DNA of 17,730 nt from an uncultured Eubacteriales bacterium (GTDB lineage: Bacteria; Bacillota; Clostridia; Oscillospirales; Acutalibacteraceae). The notes below the pieces were generated by a model that was not told where the DNA came from, made no database searches, and saw only the letters and a list, made by a program, of their open reading frames with translations. Both the position numbers and the translations under genes were made by a program. The DNA lies in NCBI GenBank assembly GCA_934486705.1, contig CAKSQS010000053.1, forward strand, positions 1 to 17,730, given 5' to 3'. Below, piece by piece: positions 13,185 through 17,730 of the stretch (its first letter is position 1; every line of letters begins with the position of its first letter).

Positions 13185-13208
13185 GCCCCGGGTTTTTAAG
13201 CCCGGGGC
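13185..13208 (+). terminator. GC-rich hairpin between the small membrane protein gene and mnmE
   Basis: GCCCCGGG (13185-13192) pairs with CCCGGGGC (13201-13208) over an eight-base loop. On the plus strand it is followed by AGTG and T7, a fair terminator for antisense transcripts. In the sense (minus) direction no T run follows, only AAATTTAAAGG with the mnmE ribosome binding site, so there it may pause polymerase or protect RNA ends. Confidence 0.5.
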
Positions 13209-13233
13209 AGTGTTTTTTTGTTTCCCGTAAATT

Positions 13234-13464
13234 TTACTGTCTTCTGCAGCGGCAGCTACTGAGATAAAGCGCTGCTACAGTGGCTATAAGCAGAATTATT
13301 CCGAGAATCGCAATCGGAACGATTGAAGACACTATAAGCTCCGCCGCATATGCTCCCGCAATAGCTCCGCCCACAAAGAAGAGCAATACAAGCAAGATAA
13401 GCGCCACGGCGTGCGGGCATCTCATACGGCAGCAGCCTGTTGTTAATCCTCTGTTATCGCACAT
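13234..13464 (-). CDS. Small cysteine-rich two-helix membrane protein, unknown function
   Basis: The 76-residue protein has two hydrophobic helices (about 19-42 and 45-68) joined by a short turn. Clusters of cysteines lie at both ends: CDNRGLTTGCCRMRCPH before the first helix and SSCRCRRQ at the tail. Both ends should be on the same side of the membrane, where the cysteines could bind metal or form disulphides. I do not recognise the family. A consistent reading frame, AAAGG about ten bases before the ATG at 13464 and an upstream TATAAT support a real gene. It lies 72 bases before mnmE in the same direction, separated by a GC-rich hairpin. Confidence 0.7.
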   Translation of the reverse strand: MCDNRGLTTGCCRMRCPHAVALILLVLLFFVGGAIAGAYAAELIVSSIVPIAILGIILLIATVAALYLSSCRCRRQ

Positions 13465-13503
13465 AATTTCACATCCCTTTAATATTAGGCCATGACCATT
13501 CCC

Positions 13504-13509
13504 ATTATA
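13504..13509 (-). promoter_or_regulatory. -10 box of the small membrane protein gene
   Basis: A perfect TATAAT lies on the minus strand, placing the start near 13497 and giving a leader of about 33 bases. The -35 region has only weak matches such as GTTACA, so strength is uncertain. Confidence 0.4.
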
Positions 13510-13540
13510 TGCGCAAGTGAGGACAGGTGTAACACCGAAA

Positions 13541-14938
13541 TCATTTCATAAACTCGTACATAGCGCGGTAGCACATATATACATCAAACTTTGCGGTGGT
13601 TTCAAAGGGCGCATGCATAGAAAGCACCGGAACGCCGAGGTCTACAACGTCAACCCCCATATTGGCAACGAACATTGCAACCGTTCCGCCGCCGCCTATA
13701 TCTACCTTGCCCATTTCGCCCATCTGCCAAACTATATTTTCACGGTCAAGCAGAGCGCGAACCTCTGCCACATACTCGGCAGACGCGTCGGACGTGGAAG
13801 ACTTACCCCTTGCACCCGTGTACTTTGTAACAACAACGCCGTAATTTAAGAAAGACGCGTTTTTGCGCTCCATAACGTCCTGGAAGGTCGGGTCCATTGC
13901 GGCGTTTACATCAGCTGATAAGCACTTTGAGTGCCTTAATGCCAAGGTCGGGTCGCCGCCCTGCATTTTCGCGAGGTCGCCCACAACATAGCGCAGGAAG
14001 TCCGATTCAAGCCCCGTGTTGCCCATAGAGCCTACCTCTTCCTTATCGGTAAGAATTGCAAGTGCGGTTCTTTCGGGTTCTTTAACCTCTAAAACAGCGG
14101 TTAAAGCGGGGTATGCGCAAACGCGGTCATCCTGACCGTAAGCGCCTATCATAGAGCGGTCAAAGCCGATATCGCAGGCGTGCGCGGCGGGTACCATTTC
14201 AAGCTCGGCAGAGAGGAAATCCTCTTCGGTAACGCCGTATTTTTCATTGAGCAGCTTTAAAATATTCAGCTTTACAAGCTCGCTGCCCTTGTCATCCTTA
14301 AACGGGTGGCTGCCTATAAGCACGTTTAATTCCTCGCCTTTTATTCCCTCGTTCAGCGGGCGCTTTATCTGCTCGCTTGCAAGGTGGGGCAAAAGGTCGT
14401 TTATAACAAATTTCGGCTCGTCCGCCTTTTCGCCGACCGATACCTCTTTAACCGTTCCGTCCTTTAAAACGAAAACGCCGTGCAGCGCCAGCGGCACAGC
14501 CGTCCACTGGTATTTTTTAATTCCGCCGTAATAGTGGGTCTTGAAAAGCGCAAGGTCCACATCCTCATAAAGCGGGTTGGGCTTTAAATCAAGGCGCGGC
14601 GAATCGATATGCGCCGCGGTTATATTAACGCCGTTTTCAACAGGCTGCTTGCCTATTACCGCAAAGGCAACCGTTTTGCCGCGGTTGTTAAAGAAAACTC
14701 TGTCGCCCGCGCTGTACTTTTTGCCGTATTCAAACTCGGTAAAGCCCGCCGCTTTTGCCATTTCCATTGCAGTCTTTGCCGCCTCGCGCTCGGTTTTTGC
14801 CTTGTCAAGAAAAGCCTTGTAGCCATCACAGTAGCTGTCCGCCGCGTTTACAACGCTTTCATCACTGTAAAGTCTTCCGTTTTTGCGCTTGTAGGTAAGC
14901 TGCTCCCTTAAAAGTTCAGATGCCGTTTTTTCAGCCAT
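13541..14938 (-). CDS. M18 family zinc aminopeptidase
   Basis: The 465-residue protein belongs to peptidase family M18 (aspartyl aminopeptidase/ApeA-like). Metal ligands and catalytic residues fall in AAHIDSPRLDLK (H110, with D112), YGQDDRV (D260 or D261), TDKEEVGS (E290, E291), SADVNAAMDP (D333) and SMHAPFE (H432). Family members are cytoplasmic dodecameric enzymes that remove N-terminal, often acidic, residues from peptides. The length is typical. A strong GGAGGT seven bases before the ATG lies inside the end of coaE, and the two genes overlap by eight bases, so translation is coupled. Last gene of the DUF951-prfA-tsaC-coaE run. Confidence 0.93.
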   Translation of the reverse strand: MAEKTASELLREQLTYKRKNGRLYSDESVVNAADSYCDGYKAFLDKAKTEREAAKTAMEMAKAAGFTEFEYGKKYSAGDRVFFNNRGKTVAFAVIGKQPVENGVNITAAHIDSPRLDLKPNPLYEDVDLALFKTHYYGGIKKYQWTAVPLALHGVFVLKDGTVKEVSVGEKADEPKFVINDLLPHLASEQIKRPLNEGIKGEELNVLIGSHPFKDDKGSELVKLNILKLLNEKYGVTEEDFLSAELEMVPAAHACDIGFDRSMIGAYGQDDRVCAYPALTAVLEVKEPERTALAILTDKEEVGSMGNTGLESDFLRYVVGDLAKMQGGDPTLALRHSKCLSADVNAAMDPTFQDVMERKNASFLNYGVVVTKYTGARGKSSTSDASAEYVAEVRALLDRENIVWQMGEMGKVDIGGGGTVAMFVANMGVDVVDLGVPVLSMHAPFETTAKFDVYMCYRAMYEFMK

Positions 14939-15524
14939 TTATATTACCTCCGATAATTTTTTCCAATATATCTGAAAAGCGTTTATAAAACGCCTTTTCA
15001 TCCGAATTGTTATAAAGAAAATAATCCACTTTTTGTTTATAGTATTCGTCCGTTTTACCTGCGTTTATTCTTAAAATCGCCGCGTCCGGGCTTAGTCCGT
15101 CGCGCTTTATTATGCGCTCTTTGCGTATTTCCGCATCGGCGGAAACCGCAATTACCGCAGTGCATACCGAGTTAAGCCCGCTTTCAAAAAGCGTGGGTGC
15201 GTCAAGCAGAACGTTTTTGCCCTCAGTCTCGGCTAAAACCAGCTTTACTATATGCGGTAAAATTGTTTTATTTAAAAGCTCGGTTTTTTTGGGGGTTGCA
15301 AAAGCTGCTGCCGCTAAAGCCCTGCGGTCAAGCGAACCGTCGGGCGAAAGTATTTCATCCCCGAAAGCGGCAACCAAAGCCTTTAAGCCATCAGTTCCCT
15401 TTTCGGTTGCGGCTCTTGCCAATCTATCGCAATCAATAACCTGCAAGCCGAATTTTTCCGCTGCCGCCGCAGCCGTGCTTTTGCCCGCGCCAGTAGGCCC
15501 TGTTAAGCCTATAATTATGCTCAT
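14931..15524 (-). CDS. coaE: Dephospho-CoA kinase
   Basis: The 197-residue P-loop kinase begins MSIIIGLTGPTGAGKST (Walker A 9-17), followed by VIDCDRLAR, LLDAPTLFESGL and the lid region ERIIKRDG, all typical of CoaE. It phosphorylates the 3'-hydroxyl of dephospho-CoA, the last step of CoA synthesis, in the cytoplasm. Its ATG overlaps the stop of the tsaC/sua5 gene as ATGA, with GGGTGAT six bases upstream. Its end overlaps the M18 peptidase by eight bases. Confidence 0.95.
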   Translation of the reverse strand: MSIIIGLTGPTGAGKSTAAAAAEKFGLQVIDCDRLARAATEKGTDGLKALVAAFGDEILSPDGSLDRRALAAAAFATPKKTELLNKTILPHIVKLVLAETEGKNVLLDAPTLFESGLNSVCTAVIAVSADAEIRKERIIKRDGLSPDAAILRINAGKTDEYYKQKVDYFLYNNSDEKAFYKRFSDILEKIIGGNING

Positions 15525-16540
15525 AGCTTTATCACCCTGAAAGCCGCCGCGCGAATAAGGCGGTTATACACCGCAAGCCCTATTCCGCTTTTTGAGGGGG
15601 CGTGAACGTAAATTTCGGAAACGCCCAATTTATCCGCCTTTCTAAGCACCGCAAACACGCTGTGGGCAAGGGTTTTTTCATCCTCTGCTGTGCCGTAGAA
15701 AAGGCGCGGAACGGTTATTTTCTCCCCGTCCTCATAAAAGCAGACCGCCGCGGCATTCGGCTTGGAATTTACAAATTCGGCGAATTTCTCGCTTTCGCCC
15801 TCAACCAAATACGTTTCGGTTTTAGGGGCGTAATGCTTGTATTTCATCCCGGGGGATGAAACCTTTTCCCCCTCGGCGGGCATTGATAAAACCGCTTTAT
15901 CAAGCTGAATATTCGGTATTACGGCTTTAAGCTGCTCGGGCGTTACCGCTCCCGGTCTTAAAATTTTCGGAGGGTCGGTCACCAAAGTTATAACGGTGGA
16001 TTCCACCCCTACCGCGCAATCCTTGCCCATAACCACGGCGTCAATTTTGCCGTCAAGGTCGCCTATAACGCACTCGGCGCTTGTGGGGCTGGGTCTGCCC
16101 GAGGTATTGGCAGAGGGCGCCGCCAGCGGCACACTCGCCGCTATTATATCCCGCGCGGTGGTATCAAGCGGCATTCTCACCGCCACGGTATCAAGGCCCG
16201 CTGACACGCATGGCGGAATTTTATCCGTCCGCTTTAAAATCATTGTAAGCGGTCCGGGCCAGAAAAGCTCCGCGCATTTATAGGCGCTCTGCGGTATATC
16301 TCTCGCTATTTCGGTAAGCACGGAAATATCCGCAATATGCACTATAAGCGGGTTATCCTGCGGTCTTCCCTTAGCCTCAAAAACCTTTTTTACCGCGTTT
16401 TCATCATAGGCAGACGCTGCAAGCCCGTACACCGTTTCGGTTGGAATTGCCACAGTACCGCCTTTTTTCAAAAGCTCCGCTGCGCGCTTTATGCTGTTTT
16501 CATAATTTTCCGAATCCGTTTTCAGTCTTTCGGTAATCAT
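15521..16540 (-). CDS. tsaC: L-threonylcarbamoyladenylate synthase (Sua5 type)
   Basis: The 339-residue protein has an N-terminal YrdC/Sua5 domain with KKGGTVAIPTETVYGL (25-40), the KGRPQDNPL block (K57, R59), PSANTSGRPSPTSA and VGVESTVI. From about residue 225 a C-terminal Sua5 domain opens with SSPGMKYKHYAPK, so it is the long Sua5 form rather than short TsaC. It makes threonylcarbamoyl-AMP from threonine, bicarbonate and ATP for the t6A37 modification of ANN-decoding tRNAs. It starts one base after the prfA stop, which provides the ribosome binding site GGGGA. prmC, often found between prfA and this gene in Firmicutes, is absent here. Confidence 0.95.
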   Translation of the reverse strand: MITERLKTDSENYENSIKRAAELLKKGGTVAIPTETVYGLAASAYDENAVKKVFEAKGRPQDNPLIVHIADISVLTEIARDIPQSAYKCAELFWPGPLTMILKRTDKIPPCVSAGLDTVAVRMPLDTTARDIIAASVPLAAPSANTSGRPSPTSAECVIGDLDGKIDAVVMGKDCAVGVESTVITLVTDPPKILRPGAVTPEQLKAVIPNIQLDKAVLSMPAEGEKVSSPGMKYKHYAPKTETYLVEGESEKFAEFVNSKPNAAAVCFYEDGEKITVPRLFYGTAEDEKTLAHSVFAVLRKADKLGVSEIYVHAPSKSGIGLAVYNRLIRAAAFRVIKL

Positions 16541-16541
16541 A

Positions 16542-17618
16542 TCATTCCCCGTTTTCAGCCCGCAAAGCCTCGGTGCGGTAATAGGTGGTGAGCGCGTCTA
16601 TTATTTCGTCAATATCGCCGTTCAAAATCTGCTCAAGCTTGTAAAGGGTAAGCCCTATGCGGTGGTCCGTCACTCTGCCCTGCGGGTAATTGTAGGTTCT
16701 TATGCGCTCGCTGCGGTCGCCCGTGCCCACCTGTGATTTACGGTCGGAGGCTATTGCCGCGTCGTGCTCGCGCTGCGCTGCGTCAAGCAGGCGGGAACGC
16801 AGAATTTTAAGGGCTTTATCCTTATTTTTATACTGGCTGCGCTCATCCTGGCACTCGACTACCGTGCCTGTGGGAATGTGCGTCACACGTATTGCGGACG
16901 AGGTCTTATTTATGTGCTGACCGCCCGCGCCCGATGAACGAAAGGTATCAATTTTAAGGTCGGCGGGGTTAATATCCAACTCAACATCCTCCGCCTCGGG
17001 CAAAACCGCCACGGTAACGGTGGATGTGTGTATGCGCCCCTGTGTTTCGGTATCGGGCACGCGCTGAACGCGGTGCACGCCGCTCTCGTATTTAAGGCGA
17101 GAGTATGCGCCCGCACCCTCTATCATAAATACAATTTCCTTAAAGCCGCCAAGCTCCGTTTCATTGGCGTTTATAACCTCAATATTCCAGCGGCGGGATT
17201 CGGAGTACATTGTGTACATTCTGTAAAGCGTTCCCGCAAAAAGCGCCGCCTCTTCGCCGCCCGCGCCGCCGCGGATTTCAACAATTACGTTTTTTTCGTC
17301 ATTAGGGTCTTTCGGCAGCATAAGCAGCTTTAATTCGTCGGAATATTTTTCAAGGTTTGCCTTTGCCTCTTTCAGCTCTTCTTCGGCAAGCTCTTTCAGC
17401 TCTTTATCCCCGCCGTTTTCCGCTATTATTTGCAGTGCCTCTTTTTCGGCCTGCTGTGCCGATACATACTCGCGGTATTTTTCCACTATGGGTGAAAGCG
17501 CCGCGTGCTCCTTCATAAGCTTTGTGAAAAGCTCGGTATCAGCCACGGTCTGCGGCTGCGAAAGCTCTGCGCCTATCTGCTCATAGCGGCTTACAACCGC
17601 ATCCAATTTATTAAACAT
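16542..17618 (-). CDS. prfA: Peptide chain release factor 1
   Basis: The 358-residue protein is a full-length class I release factor. The GGQ motif is at 232-234 in SSGAGGQHINKTSS and triggers peptidyl-tRNA hydrolysis. The stop-codon reading tripeptide appears as PDT in HRVQRVPDTETQG, the RF1-type P-x-T that reads UAA and UAG. The N-terminal third is a charged helical domain, as usual. GGAG lies six bases before the ATG at 17618. The gene overlaps the end of the DUF951 gene by eight bases and is followed after one base by the threonylcarbamoyladenylate synthase gene, so it is part of a compact operon. Confidence 0.97.
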   Translation of the reverse strand: MFNKLDAVVSRYEQIGAELSQPQTVADTELFTKLMKEHAALSPIVEKYREYVSAQQAEKEALQIIAENGGDKELKELAEEELKEAKANLEKYSDELKLLMLPKDPNDEKNVIVEIRGGAGGEEAALFAGTLYRMYTMYSESRRWNIEVINANETELGGFKEIVFMIEGAGAYSRLKYESGVHRVQRVPDTETQGRIHTSTVTVAVLPEAEDVELDINPADLKIDTFRSSGAGGQHINKTSSAIRVTHIPTGTVVECQDERSQYKNKDKALKILRSRLLDAAQREHDAAIASDRKSQVGTGDRSERIRTYNYPQGRVTDHRIGLTLYKLEQILNGDIDEIIDALTTYYRTEALRAENGE

Positions 17619-17730
17619 TATTCTCTCCGTCTGTTCTGATTATTTTTTTCAGGCTTTTTTCAGCCTTTGTGCGCGGCACCATTACTTCCCTGCCGCAGCC
17701 GTCGCATTTAAGGCGAAAATCCATACCTAT
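17611..17730 (-). CDS. DUF951 family protein, C-terminal part
   Basis: The last 39 codons of a minus-strand gene that enters from beyond the window. The peptide IGMDFRLKCDGCGREVMVPR followed by TKAEKSLKKI matches the C-terminal half of DUF951 proteins: small Firmicutes proteins with a GMDFRLKC-x-GCG zinc-knuckle-like motif and an M-x-P-R block. Function is unknown. The stop at 17611-17613 lies just inside prfA, showing operon coupling. The N-terminal half is outside the window. Confidence 0.85.
   Translation of the reverse strand: MGMDFRLKCDGCGREVMVPRTKAEKSLKKIIRTDGENNV

Noticed and set aside
13465..13540. A small RNA or terminator in the gap after the M18 peptidase.
   Set aside because: Only a short GGTG-TTA-CACC stem without a T tract is present; apart from the -10 box nothing convincing is there.
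15112..15540. A 142-codon plus-strand open frame.
   Set aside because: It is antisense to coaE, with a serine/alanine-rich composition and no recognisable domain.

Overview
The window looks like chromosomal DNA of a mid-GC Gram-positive bacterium of the Clostridia, probably in or near the Oscillospiraceae/Ruminococcaceae. This is inferred from the gene set (PcrA with a Tudor-like tail, DUF951, an ECF transporter S component, a MocR regulator, a GH25 lysozyme with CW_7 repeats, an r1t-type holin), the frequent GGAGG/GGTGA-type ribosome binding sites and sigma-A-like promoters. No rRNA, tRNA, CRISPR array, transposase, integrase or phage structural gene was seen, and no stretch over 300 bases lacks a gene.

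Layout. Positions 1-119 hold the start of a yicC-family gene leaving the window on the minus strand. It diverges from a plus-strand operon at 293-4909: a CrtO-like acyltransferase, an MGDG-synthase/UgtP-like glycosyltransferase, a PAP2-family membrane enzyme and the PcrA/UvrD helicase. The first three look like a small membrane glycolipid cassette. A DUF975-like membrane protein follows (4960-5763) and ends at a long bidirectional hairpin terminator. An ECF S component (minus) and a MocR-type PLP-dependent regulator (plus) diverge at about 6630. A 12-bp palindrome lies inside the ECF promoter spacer and just after the predicted mocR start point, so the regulator probably controls a vitamin-type (perhaps B6) importer and itself.

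Positions 8020-9488 (minus) hold a complete three-gene lysis cassette without a phage: XhlA-like protein, GH25 endolysin and r1t-type holin. Its last codons overlap the end of mocR. Its predicted promoter is back to back with that of a Zn/Mn-type ABC operon (ATPase plus permease, 9660-11213), and the two -35 elements overlap. The ABC promoter carries a 24-bp perfect inverted repeat and an adjacent tandem copy of its outer 18 bp, a likely operator array. This junction is the most unusual part of the window.

From 11236 to the end all genes are on the minus strand and are housekeeping: ogt (alkyl-DNA repair), mnmE (tRNA wobble modification), a small cysteine-rich membrane protein of unknown function, then a tightly packed run DUF951 - prfA - tsaC/sua5 - coaE - M18 aminopeptidase. 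The last group combines translation termination, tRNA t6A synthesis, CoA synthesis and peptide turnover, with start/stop overlaps or a 1-nt gap at every junction.
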